64,000 nt of DNA. It comes from Mycobacterium paraterrae (GTDB lineage Bacteria > Actinomycetota > Actinomycetes > Mycobacteriales > Mycobacteriaceae). Shown here one piece after another: positions 8,301-16,903 of this stretch; the first letter of the stretch is position 1, and each line of letters opens with the position of its first letter. The position numbers and the translations under genes are program-made. The stretch spans positions 4,712,001 to 4,776,000 of the forward strand of contig NZ_CP092488.2 in assembly GCF_022430545.2 (NCBI RefSeq), in the 5' to 3' direction. Under the pieces are notes generated by a model. The model was given only the letters and a program-made list of their open reading frames with translations. It was not told where the DNA came from and did not search any database.

Positions 8301-9434
8301 GAGTTCCTGACGCACCTGCTCGCCGACTGCGGCTGGTTGGTTCAGCAACTCGTTGACCGGGCCGAGAATCAGGGTGAGCGGGGTCCGGAACTCGTGGCTG
8401 ATGCTGGAGAAGAATGTGGTCTTGGCCTTGTCGAGTTCGGCGAGCGCCTCGGCGCGCGACTGCTGCGCCGCGAAACTTCGTGTCCGTCCGATTCCAGCAG
8501 CGATGTATCCGGCCGCCATTTCGACGAAGGTTCGATAGTCGTCGTCGCACACGCGATGCCGATTGAGCGCTGCGACAAAAAATCCATACGGCGCGCCCCC
8601 GGCCTGGAGCAACGGCACAACGAGCGCGCTCTCGGGAGGCTCACGCCAGGCCCCGGTCGGGAGATCCAGCCTCCGATCGAGTGCGACCAGCTCGGATTCA
8701 CCCCGGGCGGCTTTGTCAACCGGCCAAGGCGTTCCGCTGCCGTCGCGCGGTAGCGTCTGCGGCGCACCAGCAGCCCCGGGCGTGATACCGCTGACCGCGG
8801 CCAAGTGCGCGTCGCCGTCACCGTCGAATAGATAGGTGAGGGTGAACGGCAGATCGTGGGAATTACGGGCGAGTTGCTCGCCGACGAAGTTGAGCAACTG
8901 TTTCTCGGTGCGTACCACGCTCGAGTCGGAGCCGAGATCACGCAGCGTCGCCATCCGACGTTCGGCGATTACACGGTCGGTCTCCTCACTGACCACGCAC
9001 AGCATGCCGACGACCTGGGCGTCGTCGTCGCGCAGCGGGCTGTAAGAGAAGGTGTGGAAAGTTTCCTCGGGGTAACCCGAACGCTGGAGTAGCAGCATCA
9101 GGGCTTCGTCCCAGGTCGCCTCGCCGGCAGACATGACCCGTTCGACCCGCGAGCCGATGTCTCCCCAGATTTCGGCCCATACTTCGCTGGCCGGACGCCC
9201 TAGCGCCCAGGGATATTTGCTGCCCAAGGTATTGAGGCGGTACGCCGCGTTGCAGAAGAATGTCAGCTCCGGGCCCCAGGCCATCCACATCGAAAATCTC
9301 GACGCCAGCAGAATGTTGACCGCCGTGCGAAGACTTTGCGGCCAGTTCTCGACCGGTCCGAGCGGGGTTGCCGCCCAATCGACAGCGGCAAGATCGCGTC
9401 CGATCTCTTGGTCTGCGCGAAAGACCACCGACAT
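5310..9434 (-). CDS. Hybrid histidine kinase / receiver / SpoIIE phosphatase / RsbW-like kinase
   Basis: A 1374-residue cytoplasmic signalling protein with no membrane segment. In order: PAS-like sensor (about 20-155); GAF (170-330); HisKA with ISHEFRTP, phospho-acceptor His347; HATPase_c with N box near 460-470, DTGIGIP at 492-498 and GSGIGLAL near 522; receiver with acidic pair Asp627/628, acceptor Asp671 and Lys723; second PAS (752-880); GAF (885-1010); PP2C/SpoIIE phosphatase with GGDWYD (1051-1056), GDCVGHG (1070-1076) and LLYTDGLVERR (near 1187); and a C-terminal RsbW-like ATPase with GEAVANAIEHG and RGRGLSLM. All catalytic motifs look intact. It thus joins two-component sensing to partner switching in one chain. 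Rv1364c of M. tuberculosis is a shorter PAS-phosphatase-kinase-STAS relative. The STAS partner follows as a separate coupled gene. Confidence 0.92.
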   Translation of the reverse strand: MSVVFRADQEIGRDLAAVDWAATPLGPVENWPQSLRTAVNILLASRFSMWMAWGPELTFFCNAAYRLNTLGSKYPWALGRPASEVWAEIWGDIGSRVERVMSAGEATWDEALMLLLQRSGYPEETFHTFSYSPLRDDDAQVVGMLCVVSEETDRVIAERRMATLRDLGSDSSVVRTEKQLLNFVGEQLARNSHDLPFTLTYLFDGDGDAHLAAVSGITPGAAGAPQTLPRDGSGTPWPVDKAARGESELVALDRRLDLPTGAWREPPESALVVPLLQAGGAPYGFFVAALNRHRVCDDDYRTFVEMAAGYIAAGIGRTRSFAAQQSRAEALAELDKAKTTFFSSISHEFRTPLTLILGPVNELLNQPAAVGEQVRQELELVQRNGLRLTKLVNTLLDFSRIQAGRMEGHFEPTDLSAVTAELASIFRSAIDRAGLTFTVDCPSLERPVYLDREMWEKVVLNLLSNALKYTFEGSITVRVERDDTHAVVTVTDTGIGIPEAEMPRLFERFHRIETSRARSTEGSGIGLALVKELVGLHGGTITADSRQGEGTTFTVRMPFEAVELAGDQGDSVPASHAIPGLIADPYVQEALRWLPSGKGAGASSEATTVGVIPVESDGGRVRVLIADDNADMRVYLSNLLSNSGYGVDEAVDGEEALKAIRAAAPDLVISDVMMPEMDGLQLVSALRADPRTAAIPVLLLSARAGQEASIEGLQAGADDYLVKPFAAAELLARVRANIELARLRNHQSRWRAALVDSLQEAFFVVDEHGAVIEINNAFTEILGYGSEGLPYRSTQPWWPDADADPEAHRLVEEAFQQVLTSSHGGFTVPVNHSDGHRVWVAATFNHAEDPDTGRQVIVGTMRDVTAEHYIVQRQTALAALNQQLAQADTVDSALRGAAQELRRVWKARRVLVATFDGNDQSAAPDLVCAGDPVAWSELAPQDRELITSLRDAELLTTVAQEPGAAGITLRHLRGVSVFWVELAEHRPFTAEDHTLLTVLAGRLGQGLQRVYELDEQRETAVALQHAMLGPASLPGGFAVRYHPASRPLQVGGDWYDVVSLDAGRVALIVGDCVGHGLAAATVMGQLRSACRALLLEKSSPRDVLAGLDRFAARLPGADCTTAFCGVLTLSTGELVYSSAGHPPPIIVQSDGSTQMLESGQGFPLTIRADQDRPEAVITMPPRSTLLLYTDGLVERRGDPIEDGMARAAHLVEGGRSSELDELADELMSGLEPAGGYPDDVAILLYRQPAPLTMDFTADVRYLGPSREALRTWLTDVGVQPDQIQDMLVATGEAVANAIEHGHRNRPEGTISLRATAVVDGLHVSVIDTGVWKIPRQIPSEYRGRGLSLMRCLVQDLSIHSNDAGTTVHMYARIT

Positions 9435-9626
9435 CCTTTCGAACCGTTACCGTCGCTGCGTCAAGACAACCACCTCCAGCACGCTGGCCGCCAGACACAG
9501 CCGGATTGCATTTGCTAGCGACCGCATGCTGAACCGCCCCTAGGCATCGATGGGTGCCTCCTTGTTCCCTTTTTTCTCGGCATCCAAGCCCGACGGGGTG
9601 CGCTCACACAATTTTGGTCCGATCGA

Positions 9627-10481
9627 TCAGTCTCGATCCGACCACCGGAAGACCGCGAGGCACGCGGCCAAACCTCCGACCGCCCACGCGCTCAGCACCA
9701 GAAAGCTGTGCCAGTGCTCCCACGTCCCAGCCGGCTCGAACGCGGCCAGGTTCGACGGGAGCAACACCGAACGAAAGCCTTGAGCCATCCACTTGACCGG
9801 GAAGACGGAGCCCACGATCAGCATCCACGTCGGCAGCACGATCAGCGGCACGTAAGTCCCCGACACGAACTGCAAGCCCACCGCCGGGCCGTTGGTGACG
9901 ACGGCGGCGGCGACCGCATTGCTCGCCAGGTTGCTGATGAAAATGCCCAGTAGCGAACAACTGACCACCCCGAGAAGGAACACCCAGGCGAACGTGAACC
10001 ATTCGAAAACCGTTGCGGGCAGCCGCAAATCGAAAAAGAGCAGACCCACCGTCAGAAGGATCGCAGCTTCGGCAAGGCTGACGATTGCCACCAAGAAGAT
10101 CTTTCCGATGAAATACGACAGCGCCGTCGTCGGGGTGCCTCGAAGACGCTTCAAGGCGCCGGTATCGCGGTCGGCGGCGATGCTGATGCCCAGGTTGATG
10201 AAAGACGTCGAAAGAATCCCGTAGGCGAGCATGCTGGCCGCAATGACCGATCCCGTGCTGACGCGAGTGTCGGGCAGCTTCGTCGAGAAGATCGATCCCA
10301 ACAGAATGCAGATGAGCGCCGGCAGCGAGAAAGTCAGTACTAATTGTTCCGGCCGGCGGTAGAACATCTTGAGCTCGGGGACAACGCGCGACAAGCCGAT
10401 GCTCAGCGGGGACGGCAACGAAGGTCCAGTCCGCCGCGTTGGCTGTCGCGCGGCGGGGGCTTGGCGGTCGATCCCCGTCAC
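9627..10481 (-). CDS. ABC-2 type exporter permease (DrrB-like)
   Basis: The 284-residue protein has about six membrane segments of the ABC-2 type (for example LVLTFSLPALICILLGSIF, IFLVAIVSLAEAAILLTVGL and FTFAWVFLLGVVSCSLLGIF) and the RDTGALKRLRGTP cytoplasmic motif typical of DrrB/ABC-2 permeases. Its ATG overlaps the stop of the upstream ATPase by four bases (ATGA). Together they should form an efflux pump for a hydrophobic product, in the manner of the daunorubicin exporter DrrAB. Being last in the operon with the polyketide synthase and halogenase-like enzyme, it is the likely exporter, or self-resistance pump, for that product. The Pro-rich N-terminus is cytoplasmic. Confidence 0.9.
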   Translation of the reverse strand: MTGIDRQAPAARQPTRRTGPSLPSPLSIGLSRVVPELKMFYRRPEQLVLTFSLPALICILLGSIFSTKLPDTRVSTGSVIAASMLAYGILSTSFINLGISIAADRDTGALKRLRGTPTTALSYFIGKIFLVAIVSLAEAAILLTVGLLFFDLRLPATVFEWFTFAWVFLLGVVSCSLLGIFISNLASNAVAAAVVTNGPAVGLQFVSGTYVPLIVLPTWMLIVGSVFPVKWMAQGFRSVLLPSNLAAFEPAGTWEHWHSFLVLSAWAVGGLAACLAVFRWSDRD

Positions 10482-11314
10482 TTCATGCCGATCAGTTGCA
10501 GGTAGGCATCCTCGAGCGTGGGACGAGAGACGGTCAGCTCGGCGAGCTCCGTGCCGTCCATGGAGCGCTGCCTGATCAAGGCGGTCGGGTGATCAGTCTG
10601 CTCGGTGTGGGTGCGCCCGTCGACGGTCCACCGAACAGTGGCCGCCGAGCTGACGTAGCGGATCAGGTTCCGCGGCGAGTCGACCGCAACGACTTGTCCC
10701 CCGGCAATGACCGCAACCCTATCGGCAAGGGCCGCCGCTTCCTCGAGGTAATGCGTGGTGAGCAGGATCGTCGTACCGCCGCGTGCCAGCAACCGAATGA
10801 GGTCCCAGAAGCGCAACCTTGCCTCGGGATCGAAGCCGGTCGTCGGCTCGTCGAGAAATAGCAGGGCAGGCCGGTTGATGATGCCGAGCGCGACGTCGAG
10901 TCGGCGTCGCTGGCCCCCGGACAGCGTTCTCACCTTCGACTCGGACACCGCGTCAAGGCCGACGAGGTCGAGCACGTCCTTGGGATCATCCGCTGTTCCA
11001 TAGCATTTCGCGAACATCCGGAGGGTCTCAGTGACGGTGAGCATTCCGGCGTCACTGACCTCTTGGAGCACGATGCCGATGTTGGCGCGCCAGGCCCGCC
11101 CGGCGGTTCCCGGATCTTCTCCCAACACGCTGACCTGACCCGAATCTCGTTTGCGGTGTCCTTCGAGGATCTCGATCGTCGTGGACTTGCCGGCCCCGTT
11201 GGGCCCCAGGATCGCGAACACCTCGCCGTACTCGACGTCAAGGTCCACGTTCCGCACGGCCTGCGATTGCCCATACCGCTTGGACAATCCACGGACCTGC
11301 ACGGCGGATGTCAC
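10478..11314 (-). CDS. ABC exporter ATP-binding protein (DrrA-like)
   Basis: A 278-residue nucleotide-binding subunit with Walker A GPNGAGKST near residue 38, signature RTLSGGQRRRLDVAL, Walker B LLFLDEPTTGFDPEAR and the H-loop in TTHYLEEAAALADR. The C-terminal 60 residues form the extra domain common in DrrA-type subunits (ending TLEDAYLQLIG). Its ATG overlaps the polyketide synthase stop by four bases (ATGA) and its own stop overlaps the permease start the same way, so translation of synthase and exporter is coupled. This architecture indicates drug or lipid efflux energised by ATP. Confidence 0.93.
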   Translation of the reverse strand: MTSAVQVRGLSKRYGQSQAVRNVDLDVEYGEVFAILGPNGAGKSTTIEILEGHRKRDSGQVSVLGEDPGTAGRAWRANIGIVLQEVSDAGMLTVTETLRMFAKCYGTADDPKDVLDLVGLDAVSESKVRTLSGGQRRRLDVALGIINRPALLFLDEPTTGFDPEARLRFWDLIRLLARGGTTILLTTHYLEEAAALADRVAVIAGGQVVAVDSPRNLIRYVSSAATVRWTVDGRTHTEQTDHPTALIRQRSMDGTELAELTVSRPTLEDAYLQLIGMK

Positions 11315-14300
11315 GACAGCGCCTCGTCCGGCTTCTCGAGTTCGGCCAGCAGCTGCCGCAATTCGGCCTCCGATAGTTGCTCGACCATCCGGTCCACATC
11401 GACATCGTCGGCGCCGTTCGCCTCGGCTGCCGCAGCGGTCGCGCTGTCTGGGTCTTCGTCGAAACGCAGGTCGGAGAGAATTCGGGTCGCCACTGAGTTG
11501 ACGCTGACACCCCGGAGCAGCTCGAGCAACGGCAGGTCGATGGCGAATATCGCGTTGACCCTCAGCCGGAAGTCCATCGCCATCAAAGAGTCCAGGCCAA
11601 GATCGTCGAGTGCATCGTCCGCGCCGATGTCGGTAGCCGCGATCTCGAATACCGCGGCAGCGATTTGCGTGACGGTGCTGACGACTACCTCGAGCCTTTC
11701 TGCTTTCGGGCGCTTAGCCAGCAAGTCCAATACCGATGAGTCCGAATCGACGGTTTCCGAGGCTGTTTCAGCTGTGCCCAGCTCGGAGAACATCGGTGGC
11801 AGCTGGCCGCCGAGACCGGCACGGCGGGCTCGTGCCCAATCGGCGGTGATCGCGACGACGGTCGGCATCTTCTGATTGAAGAGTCGGTCGAGGATCGCGG
11901 TGCCCGCCGAGGGGGTAATGAGCTCGATGCCCCGCTGTGCGTAAAGCTTCTCCAGTTTTAGTTCTTCGACCATGCCCACCGACCATGGACCCCACCCGAT
12001 GGTGAGTGCCGGCAGTCCATGGGCCCGCCGGAAATGCGCGAAGGCGTCGAGGAATGCATTTGCGGCGGCGTAGTTTCCCTGTCCGGGCGAGGCGATCACC
12101 GAACCCGCCGAGCCGAACATGACGAAGAATTCCAGTTCGTGACCGAGCAGCGCATTGTGCAGCACCCTGGTGCCTGTGACTTTCGGCGCCATGACCGAGG
12201 CGAAGTGGGTTTCGGTCATGTTCACCAACAGTCGGTCGTCGACCGATCCCGCGGCGTGCACGATTCCGCGAATCGGCCGACCTCCATTGTGGGCGTGGTC
12301 CTGCAGCCAGCCGTCGACCTGGGCGGGGTCAGTAATGTCCACGCTCGCAGTGCTCACGCGGGCGCCGAGGCGCTCAATCCTGCGGATTGCGGCGACCGTC
12401 TCGTAATGCCGGTGCCCCTTGGGCAGCAACGACCACTGATCCCGCGATGGGATCTCGCTGCGCGACAGCAATACGATCTGACGGGCTCCGCGCTCAGCGA
12501 GGTAGGCGGCCACGATGCGGCCGAGGGCGCCGGCGCCGCCGGTGACGACGTAGGTCGCGTCGGGCGTGAGTTTCGTCGGGAACGCCGGTGTGAGGTGTGC
12601 CGCCGGGCGCAGCCGCGGTACGAATTTCCTTGTGCCCCTGAGCGCGATTTGATCCTCGGGGCTCCCGGTGAGGATATGCTCGCAGATGCGCGAGGCCAGG
12701 TCGATTCTGTCGTCGTCGGCGCCGATATCGATCAATCCGCCCCAGCGGTCGACGAACTCTTGGTGGCCTACGACGCGTCCTAGTCCCCATACAGCGGACT
12801 GGTCGACGGCGAGTGTCTCGTTTCCCAGGACCGGTTGCGCGTTGGCTGTGAGCACATAGAGCCGCGGCCTGGCGGCGTCCTGGTCGGCGAGAGCGTTGAC
12901 GAGGTGCAGAATTGTGACCACACCGAGGCAGTCGTTGATCTCGTTGCGGCTGTGCGGTTGGCGGCCGTCCGGCGCGGGGCGGATGTCGAGCGGCCAGCAG
13001 TTCACGATGCCAGCGAGGTGGGCGTCGGAGGCCAGGTGGGTCTCGATCAACTGCTCGAATTGTTCGGGTTGTCGAGGGTTCAGCGCGTACCCTCCGTCGA
13101 CCTTGGTCAGCGCCGTGACGTCTTGGCGTGTGACCACGCAGACGTGATGCCCGCTGCGGCGCAGCTGATCGGCCAGGGTGGTGCCGACTCCGTCGCTGTC
13201 GAGAAAAACCAACCAGGACAGGTTATTCGGTGACGTCGTAGCCTCGGTGTCGGCCGACGTGGCGCGCTCGACCCACTCGAGTTCATAGAGTCCCTTTTCG
13301 ACCCGCTCGGGTGACAGGTGCGACGTCTCGCTCAGTACCTGCAATGTGAAGCCGGTGAATACCGCAACCAGCTCATCATCGTCGCCGAGCAACGTGATGT
13401 CGCTTTCGATCCCGTCCGTGGTGGTCGACACGACGGTGATCTGGGCCGTCATGCGTTGGGTGGGGGCGCGGTAAATGGCGCTGCGCCGGACGTAGACGGG
13501 AAGATAAGCGTCCTCGTCGCCCTCGCGGTCTAAAAGGGTTGTGCCGATGACAGATTGGAAGGCGCCGTCGATGAGGACCGGATGGAATCGGTATTTGCCG
13601 GTATCGTCGGCGATCCACTGGGGAGCCACGATCTCGGCCATCGCCCAACCGTCGCCGCACACAATGCGGGCAATCGATTGGAGCGGCTCGCCGTAGGTGA
13701 AGCCGACTGACTGTGAGCGACGATAGAACTCGTCGCCGTCGACGGTGGTGGTGACCGGGGTGGCGCCCGCCGCGGCGACCGGATCTGGGGTGGTCCGCCG
13801 GTTGAGTTCCGCTGTTGCGGTGAGCGTCCACTTGACGTCACCGGACGCGGTCGCGGTGAAGGCCGCGAACTCAAGACACCCCGTATCGCGGTTTAGGGTG
13901 GTCCGCAGGACTGGGTCACACGTGTCGTCGAGGATTACCGCGCGCAGAAGACGGAGCTCGTCAACACAGAACTCGGTCGAGCCGTAGGTGGCTTCCGCTG
14001 CGGCCAAAGCTATTTCGACGTACACCGCCCCGGGAACCAGAACACTCCCCTGCACCGTGTGCTCGGCCAGAAACGGCAGGGCGGCGGTGCTCAACTCGAC
14101 TTCCCAGGTCGGGTGGATACCGCTCACTGGTTGCCCGAGTAGCGGGTGGACCGGGTGGTAGTGCAGATCTTCGGCAGCTTCCTGGGTCTCATTCCAGTAG
14201 CGTTTGGACTGCCATGGGTAAGGCGGAAGCTTGACCAGCCGCGCCTGCTCCCGAGGGTAAAGGGAGCCCCACGCGACCGGATGGCCGTGGCAATGCAGCG

Positions 14301-16857
14301 CTCCGACACAGTTCATCAGCGTGCGACTGTCGTCCTCGTTACGTCGCTGGGTGGCCAGCACCACAGCATCGGTCTTTAGAGCGGCAGCAATCTCGAACAT
14401 CGACGAAGCCAGGACCGGATGGGGTGCCAGTTCGACGAACTGGGTGTAACCATCTTGCAGCATGTGACGAATCGCAGGTTCGAAAAGTACGGTGGCACGG
14501 GTGTTTTGCCACCAGTAGCCGGCTCCGTCGGCGTATCCGTCCAGCCGCTCACCGGTGACCGTCGAGTACAGCGGTGTCGTGGCCGAATCGGACTTCATTT
14601 CGTGGAACGCGTTGACAAGGTCGTCTTTGATGACGTCCATGAAGTGGGTGTGATAGGGCACTTTGCCGTTGAGGAACCGGTTGAAGACCCCGGCGTCCTC
14701 GAGTTGGCGTGCGATCTCCTCGAGGACGTCGCGCTCACCGGCAACGGTGACGGTGGACGGACCGTTCACAGCGGCGATCGAAATCTGCGCTCCCACAGCG
14801 TTGCGTGCCGCGTCGTCGATCGCCGCCATAAAGGCTTCGGCGCTGAGGCCAACGGCGAGCATGCGTCCCTGACCGCTGGTCCGCTGCTGCAGGCGACTTC
14901 GGTGGTAGATGACGTAGATAGCCTGCTCGAAAGTGAGCATGCCAGAGAGGTAGTGAGCCGCCACCTCACCGGCGCTGTGCCCGACGACGGCGTCGGGCAC
15001 GATTCCGAATTCTCGCAGCTGCGCGGCGAGAGCAACCTGGATGGCGAAGTTAGCCGGCTGGGCCACGTCGGTTTCGCCCATCCGAGAGCGGGTTTCGTCG
15101 GCGCGGAGCTCGTCGATCAGAGACCAACCCGTGTGGCGTGACAGTTCGCGATCGCTGCGCAGGAGGCTTTCGGTGAACGCGGGGTAGTCGTCGAGCAGTC
15201 CGCGGCACATCTTCCACCACTGGGGGCCCATGCCGCTGCAGACAAATGCGAGTTTTGGTGGCGGCGTGCTCGCGCGGATCGCCGAAATATGGCCGGCCTC
15301 GGCGAGAGATTGAAGTTGTTGTTGCGCATCGGTAATGCTGTCTACGACGAGGGCGCGTCGGTAGTTCAGGTGGCTGCGCCGTTGACTGAGGGTGTAGCCG
15401 AGATCGAGCAACGAGAGATCGGGATGCGCGGCGACATGATCAGCCAAGCGGCGGGCGGTGAGCGCGAGCGCGTCCTCGGCGCGCGCCGAGATGGGCAGGA
15501 CCGCGAGGGGCCGTGGTCGGTCGGGCCCGGAGCAGCGTGACGGGGCGGGTGGCTCGGCGAGTACCACGTGCGCGTTGGTGCCACCGAAGCCGAAGGAATT
15601 GACACCGGCCACCCGTCGCGCGGTTTCAGGGAACGGGCGTCCGGCTCGTGGAACCTCGATATTGAGCTGCTCCCAAGGGATCTGCGCGCTGGGGTTGTGC
15701 AGGTGCAAGTTCGCCGGAATGTAACCGTGTTTGACTACCAGGGCAGCTTTGATCAGTCCGGCCACGCCGGCACCGGCCTCGAGGTGGCCGATGTTGGTTT
15801 TGACCGATCCGATGACCAACGGGTCGGCTGCCGGGCGCTCGGAGGCGAGCGCGTTGGCCAGAGCCTGGACCTCGATTGGGTCACCAACCGGGGTTCCCGT
15901 GCCGTGCGCCTCGACGTAACCGACGTCGGTGGGACGAACGCCGGCCCGCCGCAGGGCCGTTGTGATGGCCGCCTGCTGCGCATCCGCGCTCGGTACCGTG
16001 ATGCCGTCGGTGTGCCCGTCTTGGGAAACCGCCGTGCCCAGGATCTGGGCGTAGATGCTGTCCCCATCTTGTAAAGCCTGCGCCGTTGGTTTGATCACGA
16101 CGACAGCACCACCCTCGCCGCGTGCGTATCCGTCGGCGGCCTCGTCGAAGGCCTTACATCGGCCGTCGGGTGCCAGGAACCCACTTTTCGATTCTGCGAT
16201 GGCTGTGTTCGGCCCGATGATGACGTTTACGCCGCCCGCTATCGCCAGACTGCATTCGCCATTCCAAATAGATTGCGCTGCAAGATGAAGCGCGACCAGC
16301 GAGCTCGAACAGGCGGTGTCGACGGTCATGCTCGGTCCCCGGAAGTCGAAGGCGAACGAGATGCGGTTCGCCAGCATCGTCATCATCATTCCGGTGGCGG
16401 AGTGTGTTTTGAATCGGTACCGACTGGTGCGGCCCTGATTTTGCAAAAGCTGGTAATCGAGGGTGAATCCGCCGACGAAGACCCCGACGTCAGAGCCGGC
16501 CAGGTGGTCGGCGGATATTCCGCCGTCTTCCAAAGCCTCCCACGTGGTCCGCAGCAGCAAGCGCTGCTGCGGGTCGACCAAGTTTGCCTCGCGCGGCGAG
16601 ATGCCGAAGAATTGTGGGTCGAACTGGTCGATTTCGCTGAGGAACCCACCTCGTCGGGTCGCCATCTTTCCGACCTTCTTCGGGTTCGGGTCGTAGTATT
16701 TGTCGGCATTCCAACGGGTTTCGGGAACTACCCGGGTAGCGTCGGTTTCGCTGCGCAGCAACTCCCAGTACAGCTCCGGGGTCACCGCGCCTCCCGGGAA
16801 GTGGCAACCGATCCCGACGATAGCCAGTGGCTCTTGAGCGCTGTGTTCGGAACGCAT
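11311..16857 (-). CDS. Type I polyketide synthase, single module KS-AT-DH-KR-ACP
   Basis: From the ATG at 16857 (a TTG at 16863 is also in frame) the protein has about 1848 residues. KS: Cys183 in DTACSSS, His318 in EAHGTGTPVGDP and His358 in KTNIGHLEAGAG. AT: Ser628 in GHSAGEVAA; the specificity region reads VPYHTHFMD, neither the HAFH of malonyl nor the YASH of methylmalonyl domains. DH: His933 in HTVQGSVLVPGA and Asp1097 in HPVLIDGAF. KR: NADPH motif TGGAGALG (about 1439-1446) and Tyr1596 in GQGNYAAAN. ACP: Ser1757 in LGLDSLMAMD. There is no enoylreductase and no thioesterase. The module should therefore make unsaturated units, perhaps iteratively, with release by another enzyme. The C-terminus ends in a helix (MVEQLSEAELRQLLAELEK) resembling a docking element. 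It is the second gene of the operon, 46 bases after the halogenase-like gene. Confidence 0.95.
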   Translation of the reverse strand: MRSEHSAQEPLAIVGIGCHFPGGAVTPELYWELLRSETDATRVVPETRWNADKYYDPNPKKVGKMATRRGGFLSEIDQFDPQFFGISPREANLVDPQQRLLLRTTWEALEDGGISADHLAGSDVGVFVGGFTLDYQLLQNQGRTSRYRFKTHSATGMMMTMLANRISFAFDFRGPSMTVDTACSSSLVALHLAAQSIWNGECSLAIAGGVNVIIGPNTAIAESKSGFLAPDGRCKAFDEAADGYARGEGGAVVVIKPTAQALQDGDSIYAQILGTAVSQDGHTDGITVPSADAQQAAITTALRRAGVRPTDVGYVEAHGTGTPVGDPIEVQALANALASERPAADPLVIGSVKTNIGHLEAGAGVAGLIKAALVVKHGYIPANLHLHNPSAQIPWEQLNIEVPRAGRPFPETARRVAGVNSFGFGGTNAHVVLAEPPAPSRCSGPDRPRPLAVLPISARAEDALALTARRLADHVAAHPDLSLLDLGYTLSQRRSHLNYRRALVVDSITDAQQQLQSLAEAGHISAIRASTPPPKLAFVCSGMGPQWWKMCRGLLDDYPAFTESLLRSDRELSRHTGWSLIDELRADETRSRMGETDVAQPANFAIQVALAAQLREFGIVPDAVVGHSAGEVAAHYLSGMLTFEQAIYVIYHRSRLQQRTSGQGRMLAVGLSAEAFMAAIDDAARNAVGAQISIAAVNGPSTVTVAGERDVLEEIARQLEDAGVFNRFLNGKVPYHTHFMDVIKDDLVNAFHEMKSDSATTPLYSTVTGERLDGYADGAGYWWQNTRATVLFEPAIRHMLQDGYTQFVELAPHPVLASSMFEIAAALKTDAVVLATQRRNEDDSRTLMNCVGALHCHGHPVAWGSLYPREQARLVKLPPYPWQSKRYWNETQEAAEDLHYHPVHPLLGQPVSGIHPTWEVELSTAALPFLAEHTVQGSVLVPGAVYVEIALAAAEATYGSTEFCVDELRLLRAVILDDTCDPVLRTTLNRDTGCLEFAAFTATASGDVKWTLTATAELNRRTTPDPVAAAGATPVTTTVDGDEFYRRSQSVGFTYGEPLQSIARIVCGDGWAMAEIVAPQWIADDTGKYRFHPVLIDGAFQSVIGTTLLDREGDEDAYLPVYVRRSAIYRAPTQRMTAQITVVSTTTDGIESDITLLGDDDELVAVFTGFTLQVLSETSHLSPERVEKGLYELEWVERATSADTEATTSPNNLSWLVFLDSDGVGTTLADQLRRSGHHVCVVTRQDVTALTKVDGGYALNPRQPEQFEQLIETHLASDAHLAGIVNCWPLDIRPAPDGRQPHSRNEINDCLGVVTILHLVNALADQDAARPRLYVLTANAQPVLGNETLAVDQSAVWGLGRVVGHQEFVDRWGGLIDIGADDDRIDLASRICEHILTGSPEDQIALRGTRKFVPRLRPAAHLTPAFPTKLTPDATYVVTGGAGALGRIVAAYLAERGARQIVLLSRSEIPSRDQWSLLPKGHRHYETVAAIRRIERLGARVSTASVDITDPAQVDGWLQDHAHNGGRPIRGIVHAAGSVDDRLLVNMTETHFASVMAPKVTGTRVLHNALLGHELEFFVMFGSAGSVIASPGQGNYAAANAFLDAFAHFRRAHGLPALTIGWGPWSVGMVEELKLEKLYAQRGIELITPSAGTAILDRLFNQKMPTVVAITADWARARRAGLGGQLPPMFSELGTAETASETVDSDSSVLDLLAKRPKAERLEVVVSTVTQIAAAVFEIAATDIGADDALDDLGLDSLMAMDFRLRVNAIFAIDLPLLELLRGVSVNSVATRILSDLRFDEDPDSATAAAAEANGADDVDVDRMVEQLSEAELRQLLAELEKPDEALS

Positions 16858-16903
16858 ATCCAAGTGATGACCTTACAAACTGTGAAACGGAAGATTCTTC
16901 TGC

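Noticed and set aside
7707..8753. 348-residue plus-strand frame inside the hybrid kinase
   Set aside because: Antisense to the HisKA/HATPase coding region; no domain evidence.
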